Assembly: GCA_020250175.1 (NCBI GenBank)
Contig: JADCEN010000015.1
Coordinates: 38,148-102,147, forward strand
Direction: 5' to 3'
From: Rhodobacter sp.
GTDB taxonomy: Bacteria > Pseudomonadota > Alphaproteobacteria > Rhodobacterales > Rhodobacteraceae
DNA: 64,000 nucleotides
Shown here: positions 9,711 through 18,700 of the stretch, piece by piece
Position numbering within the stretch: the first letter of the stretch is position 1
How the letters are laid out: every line of letters starts with the position of its first letter
The notes under the pieces: generated by a model
Seen by the model: only the letters and a program-made list of their open reading frames with translations
What the model was told of the DNA's origin: nothing
Databases searched by the model: none
Position numbers and translations under genes: made by a program

Positions 9711-10871
9711 TCAGGCCGGCAGCATGTGCTCGACCAGGTGGCACCAGAACGCCGCCGCCCTTGGGATCAGTGCATCGTTGAAGTCATAGCGCGGATCGTG
9801 AAGCGCCCGGCTGTCGCCGTTCCCGATTGTAAGGAAGCAGCCCTTGGTCACGGCAAGCATCGAGGAGAAGTCCTCGGAGAACATGTAGGGTCCCGGCAGG
9901 TCGACCGTCTCGGGTGCCTGCCCCATCCCGGCAGCCACGCCGCGCACGGCGGCGGCTAGGGCCGGGTCGTTGTCGCAGGGCGGATAGATGATGTCGTCCT
10001 CGAAGGTGACCTCTGCCGTGCAGCCAAAGCTTTCGGCCTGCTGACAGGCGACGGCAACCACACGCTCACGCAAAAGCGCGGTGGCCTCGGCCGTGACGGT
10101 GCGCAGCCCGATGGGAAGATCGACGAAAGGAGGAATGATGGTGGCCGTCCCGCTGCCATGCATCCCGCCCACCGTCAGCACCCCGGCGTCGATAGAATTG
10201 AGGTTGCGCGAGATGATCGTCTGCAGCGCCATGATGATCGACGCCGCGGCAACCACCGGGTCTGTCGCCAGATGCGGCATGGCTCCATGCCCGCCCTTCC
10301 CCGTGACCCGTATCCGTCCGATGTCGATCCGCGCCGTGATCGGGCCGGGACGGGTCTTGATCTGGCCCAGTTCCAGGCCCGGCAGGTTGTGGAAGGCGAA
10401 GACGGCCTCGACAGCGAACCTTTCGAACAGCCCGTCCTGAACCATGTGCCAGGCGCCGCCCGACCCTTCCTCGGCGGGCTGGAAGATCAGGTGAATTGTG
10501 CCGTCGAATTTTCCCTGCAGCGCTAGGCTTTCTGCTGCGGCCAGAAGGCAGGTCGTATGGCCGTCATGCCCGCAGGCATGCATTCGGTCGGGGAAGGTCG
10601 AGGCCCAGGGCAGCTCGGTCATTTCCTTGATTGGCAGGGCATCCATATCGGCTCGGATCGCAATGGCTCGGTTGCCCTTGCCCCGCTTCAAGCTGCCCAC
10701 CACCCCGGTCTTCGCAATACCGGTTGTGACCTCGTAGCCGAACCGTGCTAGTTCCAGCGCCACGAAGGCGCTGGTGCGGTGTTCGGCGAACTCAAGCTCG
10801 GGGTGCTGATGCAGATCGCGCCGGATGGCGGTGAACCGGGGATGGTTGGCATTCAGCCAGTCGTCATGCAT
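9711..10871 (-). CDS. M20 family metal-dependent amidohydrolase (hippurate hydrolase-like)
   Basis: A 386-residue cytosolic hydrolase carrying the M20D metal-site signatures: RADMDALPIKE, HACGHDGHT, FQPAEEGSGG and MFSEDFSSML. The family removes acyl groups from N-acyl amino acids (hippurate, N-acetyl-amino acids, IAA conjugates) using two divalent metals. It is the last gene of the operon that begins with the DapB-like gene at 13302, 12 bases after the RidA gene. Substrate is not readable. Confidence 0.88.
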   Translation of the reverse strand: MHDDWLNANHPRFTAIRRDLHQHPELEFAEHRTSAFVALELARFGYEVTTGIAKTGVVGSLKRGKGNRAIAIRADMDALPIKEMTELPWASTFPDRMHACGHDGHTTCLLAAAESLALQGKFDGTIHLIFQPAEEGSGGAWHMVQDGLFERFAVEAVFAFHNLPGLELGQIKTRPGPITARIDIGRIRVTGKGGHGAMPHLATDPVVAAASIIMALQTIISRNLNSIDAGVLTVGGMHGSGTATIIPPFVDLPIGLRTVTAEATALLRERVVAVACQQAESFGCTAEVTFEDDIIYPPCDNDPALAAAVRGVAAGMGQAPETVDLPGPYMFSEDFSSMLAVTKGCFLTIGNGDSRALHDPRYDFNDALIPRAAAFWCHLVEHMLPA

Positions 10872-10883
10872 GGCAACGCCGCC

Positions 10884-11345
10884 TCAAGGCCTGACCGCAA
10901 AGATCGCCGTGACTTCGACCGTGATCCCATCGGGAAGCGATCCCATCCCCACAGCAGCCCGCGCATGACGCCCGCTTTCGCCAAAAAGCTGGACCATCAG
11001 GTCCGAAAAGCCGTTCATCACCTTGGGGTGCTGTTTGAAATCGGGCACAGCGTTCACCATGCCATGCACGGACAGAAGCCGCTCGACCCGATCGAGCGAG
11101 CCCAGGATTTGCCGAACCGAAGAAAGCATGGCCAGGCCGGTCAGACGTGCGTGCTGATAGGCCTCTTCGACCGTGACATCCCGTCCCACCACCCCGGTGG
11201 CAGAGGTTTGCAGGTCAATCAACGGGCCTTCGCCGGACATGTAGAGCAGCCCGTTGTGCAACACGCCGGGCACAAAATTGCCGATTGGCCCCGGCACTTC
11301 AGGCAGGGCAATACCCAGTTCCTTCAATCTGGCTTCCGCGCTCAT
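10884..11345 (-). CDS. RidA-family (YjgF/YER057c/UK114) protein
   Basis: A 153-residue protein of the RidA superfamily, whose members hydrolyse reactive enamine/imine intermediates released by PLP enzymes; several subfamilies act in specific catabolic pathways instead. I start at MSAEARL, preceded by AAAGGGGGC, eight codons inside the longest open frame. It lies in the middle of the DapB-like/PhzF/RidA/M20 operon, consistent with processing an imine or enamine made by a neighbouring enzyme. Confidence 0.85.
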   Translation of the reverse strand: MSAEARLKELGIALPEVPGPIGNFVPGVLHNGLLYMSGEGPLIDLQTSATGVVGRDVTVEEAYQHARLTGLAMLSSVRQILGSLDRVERLLSVHGMVNAVPDFKQHPKVMNGFSDLMVQLFGESGRHARAAVGMGSLPDGITVEVTAIFAVRP

Positions 11346-11372
11346 TCCTGCCCCCTTTCCGCAAATCATCCC

Positions 11373-12281
11373 CTACAGGGACAACTTCCCTTCCAACACC
11401 CGAACCGCACATCCCGCGACCCGCACCGCAACAAGTTCGCCGTCCCGAACATCCGCTTCCATATCGATGTCGGAAGGCCGACCCATCTCATGGCCTTGCT
11501 CCAGCCGGAAAGCATGGGTGCCCTCTTTAAGGCCAAGCGTCCGGAAAAGCTGCGACGCGAAAAGCGCCGCCGCCGAACCCGTCGCGGGATCTTCGGTGCC
11601 CTCGCCCGAAGGATTGAACATCCGGGTGCGATAGTCGGTGGCCGGGTCCAGTCCGCCCTTGGCATAAAGATAGCCGCCGACCGTCCCAAACGCGTTCAAG
11701 ATATTGGTCCAATGCGGTTCCTGCGGCCGCGCCCGGGCCAAAGCCTCGGGCGAGGCGATGGGAACATAGAAGAACCTCGGTCCGCCTTCGTGCAGACCCA
11801 AAGGGACTCCGCCTGGACAAATGTCCGATGGGGAAAGGCCCAGAGCTCTGGCCACGTCCTGCACCGTAGGCAACTCTGCCGGTACGGAATACGGGACAAC
11901 CGGCGCGGTGAACTGGGCCCAGGTCGCGCCACCCGTGTTGCGTACCGTCACCCGGACCAGCCCGGCGACCTCTTCCAGAAGGATCTCGGTTTCGAATGGT
12001 CTACCCTGACCATGCATCATTTCGGCCAGAAGGATCGCACAGCCGACCGTGGGATGCCCGGCGAAGGGTATCTCATCCGTGGGAAAGAAAATCCGAACGC
12101 TGGCGGTATGCGCCGGGTCCTTTGGCTTTCGGACGAAGATCGTCTCGGCGAGGTTGAACTCGCGCGCGACGGTTTGCATCTCTTCGGTCGAGAGCGCGTC
12201 AGCCCCCAGCACGACGCCGAGGGGGTTCCCGCCAAAACGGCGCTCCGTGAAGACGTCAAGCGTATGGAACTTCAACTCCAT
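11373..12281 (-). CDS. PhzF-family isomerase
   Basis: A 302-residue protein of the PhzF/diaminopimelate-epimerase-like fold. The N-terminal [15 protein letters not shown] and the C-terminal [20 protein letters not shown] are characteristic signature segments, with a conserved Glu near LAETIF. PhzF itself isomerises a phenazine precursor, but most homologues are uncharacterised isomerases or epimerases. The chosen start ([11 protein letters not shown]) has GGAAGG upstream; the longer frame overlaps the gene before it. It sits between the DapB-like and RidA genes. Confidence 0.85.
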   Translation of the reverse strand: MELKFHTLDVFTERRFGGNPLGVVLGADALSTEEMQTVAREFNLAETIFVRKPKDPAHTASVRIFFPTDEIPFAGHPTVGCAILLAEMMHGQGRPFETEILLEEVAGLVRVTVRNTGGATWAQFTAPVVPYSVPAELPTVQDVARALGLSPSDICPGGVPLGLHEGGPRFFYVPIASPEALARARPQEPHWTNILNAFGTVGGYLYAKGGLDPATDYRTRMFNPSGEGTEDPATGSAAALFASQLFRTLGLKEGTHAFRLEQGHEMGRPSDIDMEADVRDGELVAVRVAGCAVRVLEGKLSL

Positions 12282-12297
12282 TCCGGCCTTCCGGTGA

Positions 12298-13302
12298 TTA
12301 GCGATCACCAAGATACTTTCCGACTTCGCCGCCAAAGGCAAAGGCCCCAACGGTTGAACGTAGCACGATGCCGGGCCTGGACTGAAGAAGGGCGGGGATA
12401 TGGTTCACCAGCACATTGGCCACCGGGCGGGTGCCGTAGAGCGCAGGCTTGATCATCATGTGGGTCGGAACCTCGGCCTCGATGTCGAACTTGTCATAGG
12501 TTTCCCAACCCTCGTCGATGCAGACGTGAATCTCCATCTCGATCCGCTGAACACCCTTCTCCCAGCCGCGCGCAATCGTCCGGATGCCGGTCGTCGTGCC
12601 CTCCTGGCCATAGAATTGCGCTTCATCCTTGGTGACCTTGTCGATCGTCCAGCCGAAGTAATGGCCGAGACGCTCGAACGACCCTTCGAAGCCAACATGC
12701 CCGACGATAACCCCGTCCTTGACCCCTTGGGCATAGGCTTCCTTGGTGACGCCCATTCCGAAGTGTTTAGCAACGACACTGCCCATATAGGCTCGGAAGT
12801 CCCCGTGCCGACAGTACTTGATGCTCTGCACACCGCGGCTTCCCGCACTCAGCAGCAGGGGGATATCGATATCGACATAGGTCGGCCAAAGGCCGGTGCC
12901 TAGGACCGCAACACCGTGCTTCCGGGCAAGATCATCCAGAAGCCTTGTGGACTCAGGATCATAGGTCGCGGGGCTCGACATTTCTTCCGCAGCGGTGATC
13001 ACGTTGATCCCTGCAGCCAGCGGCTTCTTCAGCTGTTGATAGGTGTCCTCCACATGGGTCGTCGTCGTGTGGATAAGAACATCGGCCTTGGTCGATGCAA
13101 ACAGCGCGTCCTCGTCATTTGAGATGAGGATGCCCAGATCGCGACCCAACCCGACAACATCTCCCAAGTCTCGTCCGGCAACTGGCCCCTTGTCCAATGC
13201 TCCGACGATCTTCAACCCCGTTTTCGTGGACAGGGCTTTGACGACTTCTTTGCCAACCGAACCGATACCGAAAATGATGACGCGCGTATCTTGCATGGCC
13301 AT
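12298..13302 (-). CDS. NAD(P)-dependent amine dehydrogenase, dihydrodipicolinate reductase-like (2,4-diaminopentanoate dehydrogenase family)
   Basis: A 334-residue protein with an N-terminal Rossmann motif (IFGIGSVGKEVVKAL) and a DapB-like middle (LIHTTTTHVEDT, ITAAEEMSSP). It most resembles the family of clostridial 2,4-diaminopentanoate dehydrogenase (Ord) and its proteobacterial relatives, which oxidatively deaminate a diamino or amino acid. It is the first gene of a four-gene minus-strand operon. The ribosome site AGGAAAGGG supports the start. The specific substrate is inferred only at the level of an amino compound. Confidence 0.7.
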   Translation of the reverse strand: MAMQDTRVIIFGIGSVGKEVVKALSTKTGLKIVGALDKGPVAGRDLGDVVGLGRDLGILISNDEDALFASTKADVLIHTTTTHVEDTYQQLKKPLAAGINVITAAEEMSSPATYDPESTRLLDDLARKHGVAVLGTGLWPTYVDIDIPLLLSAGSRGVQSIKYCRHGDFRAYMGSVVAKHFGMGVTKEAYAQGVKDGVIVGHVGFEGSFERLGHYFGWTIDKVTKDEAQFYGQEGTTTGIRTIARGWEKGVQRIEMEIHVCIDEGWETYDKFDIEAEVPTHMMIKPALYGTRPVANVLVNHIPALLQSRPGIVLRSTVGAFAFGGEVGKYLGDR

Positions 13303-13343
13303 GGTCCCTTTCCTGACGTGACGGCTATAGCTTTTACGTAAAA

Positions 13344-13357
13344 CGTAATCTATTACA
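13344..13357. promoter_or_regulatory. Second candidate IclR operator, upstream of the DapB-like operon
   Basis: CGTAATCTATTACA lies 42 bases before the DapB-like start and resembles the repeat at 8812-8825 (shared CGTAA...ATTAC core). Just beside it is an overlapping TTTTACGTAAAACG stretch. The region is AT-rich compared with its surroundings, as expected of a promoter. Regulation by the IclR-type protein of 8905 is inferred. Confidence 0.45.
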
Positions 13358-13467
13358 TTTTATGGAAGTTATCGGTTGGCTGGCCACCTGTCAACGCTGG
13401 GCTAGTATCTCTTGCGTCCGGGAACTCGTTAAAGACAAATCTCCGTATCCCTTACGCCAGTCTGGGC

Positions 13468-13725
13468 GTCAGGCAGCGAGAAGGCCGCGCCACTCGGCGA
13501 GAGTGGCGGCGCGGGTAAGCTTTTAGGTGTCGCGGTCCTGAAGATGGCGTTCCGTCGGAAAGTGGTTGTGGACCGAGGCATGGACTGATGCGAACTTCTG
13601 CAATGTTCGCATCCGCCGGAACCGCAACATCGCGCGCTCCCGTCGTCGGAAAGGCAAGTGCGAGTTCTCGGCCCTGTTGTTGAGCCTGCGGCCCATCTCC
13701 CGGTCATCACCGCGGCCAAGGTCCT
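13468..13725 (-). pseudogene. Remnant of an IS6-family transposase (C-terminal part)
   Basis: This stretch is recognisably homologous, base for base over long runs, to the 3' half of the intact transposase gene at 33224-33931 (for example the shared run GTCGGAAAGTGGTTGTGGAC), but it has stop codons and diverges completely after about 13725. Similarity continues weakly to about 13425, towards the element end. The 476-base gap between the DapB-like operon and hpaI holds only this remnant and the promoter region. It has the same orientation as the intact IS at 33.2 kb. Confidence 0.8.
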
Positions 13726-13779
13726 TCAGCGGCCTCGCCCGGCTTCCGGGATCACCCTCGGGGGCACAGCGCAGCGCCG

Positions 13780-14553
13780 TTAAGTCCGTTTCTTGACCGA
13801 ACCAGCAAGAGCTCTCAAGGCATTGGCAAACAGCACCACATCTATGCCCACACCCAGAAACAGCGCACCGGCGGCGTTGCAGTCGGCCGCAAAGGCGGCA
13901 TCGGTGGTCAGGACGCCCGCGATGCGGCCTGCCGCCGCGATCCGGCGCAGCGCTGACAGCACGGCCTCCCGCACCTCGGGGTGGGCGGGGTTGCCTGGGT
14001 GGCCCATGTCGCAGGCCAGGTCCGACGGGCCGATGAACACGCCGTCCACCCCCTCGACCGCAAGGATCGCATCCAGCGCGGCCAGCCCTGCACGGGATTC
14101 GACCTGCAGGATCAGGCAGATCTGGGCATTGGCCGTGGTCAGGTAATCCGGCAGCCCGCCAAAGCGCGAGGCCCGGGCCAGCGCCGATCCGACGCCTCGG
14201 AACCCCTCGGGCGGATAGCGGGTGGCGCGCAGCGCCCGCGCGGCCTGCTCGGCGCTTTCGACCATCGGGATCAGCAGGGTCTGCGCGCCGATGTCGAGGG
14301 CCTGCTTGATGGCGGCAGGGTTGTCGTCGGGCAGGCGGATCACCGGGCTAGGTCCGCGCCCCTCGATCACCGCCAGTTGGGCCGAGAGCGAGCGAATGTC
14401 GTTGGGCGCATGTTCGCCGTCGATCAGAAGCCAGTCAAACCCGGCGGTCGCGGCGATTTCCGCGGGATAGGGGTCGGCGAGGCCCAGCCAGATGCCGTAT
14501 TGCGGCAGGCCGGCCTGAAGATGCTGTTTCAGAAGGTTGATCGGGGCGGGCAT
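13780..14553 (-). CDS. hpaI: 4-hydroxy-2-oxoheptanedioate aldolase
   Basis: A 257-residue class II (metal-dependent) aldolase of the HpcH/HpaI family, with the motifs LLIDGEHAPND, LLIPMVESAEQA and FIGPSDLACDMGHPG. It performs the last step of the homoprotocatechuate pathway, splitting 4-hydroxy-2-oxoheptanedioate into pyruvate and succinate semialdehyde. It is the last gene of the operon hpaF-E-D-G-H-I, nine bases after hpaH, and lies next to an IS6 remnant. Confidence 0.92.
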   Translation of the reverse strand: MPAPINLLKQHLQAGLPQYGIWLGLADPYPAEIAATAGFDWLLIDGEHAPNDIRSLSAQLAVIEGRGPSPVIRLPDDNPAAIKQALDIGAQTLLIPMVESAEQAARALRATRYPPEGFRGVGSALARASRFGGLPDYLTTANAQICLILQVESRAGLAALDAILAVEGVDGVFIGPSDLACDMGHPGNPAHPEVREAVLSALRRIAAAGRIAGVLTTDAAFAADCNAAGALFLGVGIDVVLFANALRALAGSVKKRT

Positions 14554-14562
14554 CGGGGCACC

Positions 14563-15360
14563 TCAGAAATTCAGGGAAACCTGGCCGAAAGGCCCGAAAT
14601 CGGCGCTGAAACGACTTCCGGGCGGGGCCTCGATCGGGCGGATGAAGCTGCCCGACAGCAAGACTTCGCCTGCCGCGATGCCCTGGCCATAACGGGCCAG
14701 GCGGTGCACCAGCCACAGGATGCCCGTCACCGGATCGTTCAGCACGCCCGCGCCTAGGCCCGTTTCCTCGACCACCCCATCGCGCGTAACAATTGCCCCG
14801 ATCCAGCGCAGATCGAAGGAATCCACAGTATGGCGCTGCGCGCCCAGCACGATCCCGGCATTGGCGGCATTGTCGGCGACGGTGTCAAAGATGCGGCGGG
14901 GCTGGCCGGTGGCGGGGTCGGCGCGCAGGATGCGGGTATCCAGGATCTCCAGCGCCGGGGCGACATGGGCGGTCGCCGCAAGCACGTCGTCGCGCGTCAC
15001 CTGCGCGCCGGACAGAGGGGCCCGCAGGACAAAGGCAATCTCGGCCTCGATCCGGGGCTGGATGAAGCGGCCGGGCGGGATCGTGGCCCCGTCGGGGAAC
15101 AGCATGTCGTCCAAGATCACGCCCGAATCCGGTGTGTCGATGGCCAGCGCCTGCTGCATGGCGCGGCTGGTAAGGCCGATCTTCCAGCCGATGACCCGCG
15201 CCCCCGCCGCCTGCTTTCGTGCCACCAACGCCGCCTGCACGGCATAGGCGTCGTCCAGCGTGATGCCCGGATATTGCAGGGACAGAAGGCCACACTGGCG
15301 GCGCGTGACCTCGGCCTGAAACAGCGCATCGGCGGCGGCGGCGATCTGGTCGGGGGTCAT
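14563..15360 (-). CDS. hpaH: 2-oxo-hept-4-ene-1,7-dioate hydratase
   Basis: A 265-residue member of the 2-keto-4-pentenoate hydratase/FAH superfamily (QCGLLSLQYPGITLDDAYAVQ near the start, IGWKIGLTSRAMQ, and PRIEAEIAFVL with metal-binding acidic residues). It adds water to 2-oxohept-4-enedioate to give the aldolase substrate. Its start overlaps the end of the preceding FAH-family gene by an ATGA junction at 15357-15360, typical of translational coupling. Confidence 0.9.
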   Translation of the reverse strand: MTPDQIAAAADALFQAEVTRRQCGLLSLQYPGITLDDAYAVQAALVARKQAAGARVIGWKIGLTSRAMQQALAIDTPDSGVILDDMLFPDGATIPPGRFIQPRIEAEIAFVLRAPLSGAQVTRDDVLAATAHVAPALEILDTRILRADPATGQPRRIFDTVADNAANAGIVLGAQRHTVDSFDLRWIGAIVTRDGVVEETGLGAGVLNDPVTGILWLVHRLARYGQGIAAGEVLLSGSFIRPIEAPPGSRFSADFGPFGQVSLNF

Positions 15361-16214
15361 TCGTCTGCCACCCCGTTGCGCAGGGTGCCGATGCCTTCGG
15401 CACTGACCTCGACCACGTCGCCGGGGTTCAGCCAGAGCGGCGGGTCGAACCGCGCGCCTGCGCCGGTGGGCGTGCCGGTCACGATGATGTCGCCGGGGAC
15501 AAGGGTGGTGAAGGTCGAGATATAGGCGATCTGGCGGGCCACCGGAAACAGCATCCGCCCGGTGCGGTCGGACTGGCGAATCGCGCCGTTGACGCGGGTT
15601 TCCAGCGCCACGTCAAGGATCTGGCCTGGATCGGTGAAGGGCACGAGCCACGGCCCCATCGCGCCCGAGCGGTCCCAGTTCTTGCCTTGGGTGACGTTGA
15701 ACTTCGCGTGGCGCACCCAGTCGCGGATGGTGCCTTCGTTGCACAGGGTCAGCGCGGCGATGTGGTCCAATGCGTCCGCCTCGGCGATGCGGCGGCCACC
15801 CCGGCCGATGACGACCGCAATCTCGCCTTCGTAATCGAGTTGCGGGCTTTCCGGCGGGCGGATCAGTGGCTGGTCATGGCCGGTGAAGCTGCGTGCAAAA
15901 CGCGGGAATAGCGACATGTTCGGCGGCGCCTCTTGCCCATCCTTGTATTCGGCATTGCGGTCGGGAAAGTTCACCCCCACGCAGATGATCTTCTCGGCGT
16001 CGGGAACAGGAATGTCCCAGCGGATGTCTCTGAAGGGGTGGGTTAGCGCCAGTCTGTCTGCCAACTCGGTGACCAATTTCCATCCGCCGCCGGAAATCAC
16101 CGAACGCAACGTCGGCCACTGCGGAAAGGCGTCAGAGAGGGCAATCATCCCGGTGTCGGCTACGGCACCCCACAGCTGGCGCCCGTCGGCGGTGAAGGTT
16201 GCCAGCCGCATCAT
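15357..16214 (-). CDS. hpaG: Fumarylacetoacetate hydrolase-family enzyme of homoprotocatechuate degradation (decarboxylase/isomerase, HpaG-like)
   Basis: A 285-residue FAH-family protein with the metal-binding segment LDYEGEIAVVIGRGG and the C-terminal GDIIVTGTPTGAG. In E. coli C, HpaG is a two-domain fusion of about 430 residues with decarboxylase and isomerase activities; here only one domain-sized protein is present. It either does both jobs or the second half is encoded elsewhere. The longer open frame upstream is a shadow of hpaD; tandem ATGATG starts (16214 or 16211) overlap the hpaD stop codon. Confidence 0.82.
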   Translation of the reverse strand: MMRLATFTADGRQLWGAVADTGMIALSDAFPQWPTLRSVISGGGWKLVTELADRLALTHPFRDIRWDIPVPDAEKIICVGVNFPDRNAEYKDGQEAPPNMSLFPRFARSFTGHDQPLIRPPESPQLDYEGEIAVVIGRGGRRIAEADALDHIAALTLCNEGTIRDWVRHAKFNVTQGKNWDRSGAMGPWLVPFTDPGQILDVALETRVNGAIRQSDRTGRMLFPVARQIAYISTFTTLVPGDIIVTGTPTGAGARFDPPLWLNPGDVVEVSAEGIGTLRNGVADE

Positions 16215-17191
16215 GGCGCGATGATCGGCGTGGCCTTCAGGTCGCTGTCGGCAGTCGCGGTGCCGTCGAACAGGGACCCGAGTTCGAACCAGCTTCGGGG
16301 GGCAGGTGCACCCCATAGGGTCTGTCGCTGCGGGTCCTTCAGATCCCACTTGATCGGCTCCTGATCCGGATCGCAGGTCTGGTAGTCGCTGCAGTAGATC
16401 TCGGTCCGGTGGCCGTCCTTGTCGCGGATATAAAGAAAGAAGGCGTTCGAGATGCCGTGCCGCCCGGGCCCGCGCTCGATGTTCTCGAGATACCCCGTGG
16501 TCGACATCAGGTCGAGCAGGTCGATGATGTTTAGGGGCGTCGGCACCCAAAAGGCGGTGTGATGCAGGCGCGGGCCGGTGCCGTTAGTGAAGGCGATGTC
16601 ATGCACCCCGCCCTTGCGGTGCATCCATGCGGCCCAGGTGCGCCCGGTTTCCTCGTCGGCGGTGTACTCGGTGACGCGGAACCCCATGTCGCCGTAGAAG
16701 GCGACGGCCTGATCGACATTCGACGAGAACAGGTTGAAATGGTCGATCCGCAGGGGTTTGACCCCGCGGTAGAGCTTGTACTGCTGATGGATCGGCGGCA
16801 GGCGGTCCATCTGCGCATAGAACTCCAGCGGTACGCCCCAGGGGTCACGGGTTGCCAGCACCCGGCCCATGAAGGGGCGTTCGGTCCAGACTGACGGCAA
16901 TCCGCGCGCGGTGAACCAGTGCGCCGCGCGGTCAAGGTCTTCCTCGGACCAGACCTTGAAGCCCAGAACGCTGACCGACCCTTCGCCCGCCTGACGCAGG
17001 ATCATGCAGTGATGCCCGCGTTCCTCCACCGCGCGCAGATAGATGGCATCTGGCTCCTCATGGGTGACCTGAAGCCCCAGCGTGTCGACGTAGTAGGCCC
17101 GGCTCCAGGCTAGGTCGGTGACCTTCATCTCGACATGGCTGAGCCGGACGATGTTGAAGGGCGGGTTCAGGTTCGGGGCGGGGATTGTCAT
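16211..17191 (-). CDS. hpaD: 3,4-dihydroxyphenylacetate 2,3-dioxygenase (VOC-fold extradiol type)
   Basis: A 326-residue two-module extradiol dioxygenase. The C-terminal module has the metal ligands in the expected contexts (IDHFNLFSS, LHHTAFWVP, HRTEIYCSDY). It opens the ring of homoprotocatechuate to 5-carboxymethyl-2-hydroxymuconate semialdehyde using a bound divalent metal and O2. It lies three bases after hpaE and overlaps the next gene, in a tightly packed operon. Confidence 0.92.
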   Translation of the reverse strand: MTIPAPNLNPPFNIVRLSHVEMKVTDLAWSRAYYVDTLGLQVTHEEPDAIYLRAVEERGHHCMILRQAGEGSVSVLGFKVWSEEDLDRAAHWFTARGLPSVWTERPFMGRVLATRDPWGVPLEFYAQMDRLPPIHQQYKLYRGVKPLRIDHFNLFSSNVDQAVAFYGDMGFRVTEYTADEETGRTWAAWMHRKGGVHDIAFTNGTGPRLHHTAFWVPTPLNIIDLLDLMSTTGYLENIERGPGRHGISNAFFLYIRDKDGHRTEIYCSDYQTCDPDQEPIKWDLKDPQRQTLWGAPAPRSWFELGSLFDGTATADSDLKATPIIAP

Positions 17192-17194
17192 GGT

Positions 17195-18700
17195 TCAGGC
17201 TCCCAGTCGCTGGATCTTGTGCTGGCCGGTGGCGAAGGAGGTGTTCTTCGTTTCCATGTAGAAATCGAAGGACCAGTCGCCGCCATCGCGCCCGATGCCC
17301 GAGGATTTCACACCGCCGAACGGTGTGGGCAGGTGGCGGACGTTTTCGCTGTTCACCCAGATCATGCCAGCCTCAAGCCGTTCCGAGAACCGCAGGGCAC
17401 GGGTCAGGTCCTGCGTCCAAAGGTATCCGGTCAGGCCGTAGGCCACGCCATTGGCGATGCGCAGCGCCTCGGCCTCATCCGCGAAGGTGATCGAGGTTAG
17501 GAAGGGGCCGAATACCTCTTCCTGCGAGATCCGCATATCTGAACGGGCGTTCGTGAACAACGTGGGGCGGATGAACCAGCCTTCGCCGCCCACCCGCAAG
17601 CCGCCTGCGGCAAGGGTGGCACCATCGGCGCGGCCGATCTCGACGTAAGAGGTGACCTTGTCGAAATGCGTGCGATGGATCAGGGGGCCGACCTCGGTGG
17701 CCGGGTCGAGGGGATGCCCGACCCTGATGGCGTTCACCCGGTCGACCAGGCGCGCGTGGAACTTATCCGCGATGCTGTCCTGCACCAGCAGGCGAGAGGA
17801 CGAGGTGCAGCGCTCGCCGTTCAGCGAGTAGATCATGAAGATCACCGCATCCAGCGCCCGGTCCAGATCGGCATCGTCGAACACAATGACCGGGTTCTTG
17901 CCACCAAGCTCGAAGTGGACCCGCTTCAGCGTGTCTGCGCCCTGTTTCATGATCATGGACCCGGTGCGGGTTTCACCGACAAAGGCGATGGCCTTGATGT
18001 CGGGATGTTCGGTCAGCGCACGGCCCGCGCCCTCGCCCACACCGTTCACGAGGTTCAGAACGCCCGGTGGCAACCCCGCCTCATTGCAGATCTCGGCCAG
18101 GAGGCGCGCGGACAACGGCGAGAACTCGGCAGGCTTGTGCACGACCGTGCAGCCTGCGGCCAGTGCAGGCGCGATCTTCCAGGTGGACAGCATGAAAGGT
18201 GTGTTCCACGGCGTGATAACGCCGACCGGGCCGATGGGATGGCGAATTGTCACGTTCCAGTGCGTCGGCGTTGGCAGACTTTGGCCATCGCGCGCAGCCG
18301 GCGCCTGATCGGCAAAGTAGCGGAAGTTCTCGGCCCCGCGCAGGGCAGCCTTGGACATGAAACGCCACGCCTGACCTGTATCCCAGCACTCGCAAAGCGC
18401 GATCTCTTCGGCCCGCGCCTCGATCCCATCGGCGATGCAATGCAGAAGCGCCTTGCGCTGATCCCCGGGCATCGCCGCCCAGGCAGGAAAGGCGGCCTTC
18501 GCGGCTTTCGCGGCACGGTCGATGCTGGCCGCGTCGCCCAGGGCCACATGAGCGATCAGCGTTTCATCCACCGGAGAGCGGGTTTCGAACGTGGCATCCC
18601 CTGCCACATCCTGCCCGTCAATCAGATTGAGGATGCCGCCCGACCGGAACCGCGCAAGGTGGGTGTCCAGCTTGGCCAGATGGGTGGCAAGGTCGGTCAT
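17195..18700 (-). CDS. hpaE: 5-carboxymethyl-2-hydroxymuconate semialdehyde dehydrogenase
   Basis: A 501-residue NAD-dependent aldehyde dehydrogenase, the usual family length. The catalytic Glu region is FELGGKNPVIVF and the nucleophilic Cys lies in LNGERCTSSSRLL; the Rossmann contact TPWNTPFMLSTWKIAPAL is intact. It oxidises the ring-cleavage semialdehyde to 5-carboxymethyl-2-hydroxymuconate. The assignment relies on its place between hpaF and hpaD. It overlaps hpaF by four bases. Confidence 0.92.
   Translation of the reverse strand: MTDLATHLAKLDTHLARFRSGGILNLIDGQDVAGDATFETRSPVDETLIAHVALGDAASIDRAAKAAKAAFPAWAAMPGDQRKALLHCIADGIEARAEEIALCECWDTGQAWRFMSKAALRGAENFRYFADQAPAARDGQSLPTPTHWNVTIRHPIGPVGVITPWNTPFMLSTWKIAPALAAGCTVVHKPAEFSPLSARLLAEICNEAGLPPGVLNLVNGVGEGAGRALTEHPDIKAIAFVGETRTGSMIMKQGADTLKRVHFELGGKNPVIVFDDADLDRALDAVIFMIYSLNGERCTSSSRLLVQDSIADKFHARLVDRVNAIRVGHPLDPATEVGPLIHRTHFDKVTSYVEIGRADGATLAAGGLRVGGEGWFIRPTLFTNARSDMRISQEEVFGPFLTSITFADEAEALRIANGVAYGLTGYLWTQDLTRALRFSERLEAGMIWVNSENVRHLPTPFGGVKSSGIGRDGGDWSFDFYMETKNTSFATGQHKIQRLGA

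Noticed and set aside
10779..12452. 557-codon plus-strand open frame
   Set aside because: Antisense across M20, RidA and PhzF genes; no motifs.
13429..13719. Short minus-strand protein of 96 codons
   Set aside because: It is an out-of-frame reading of the decayed IS6-family transposase, not a gene.
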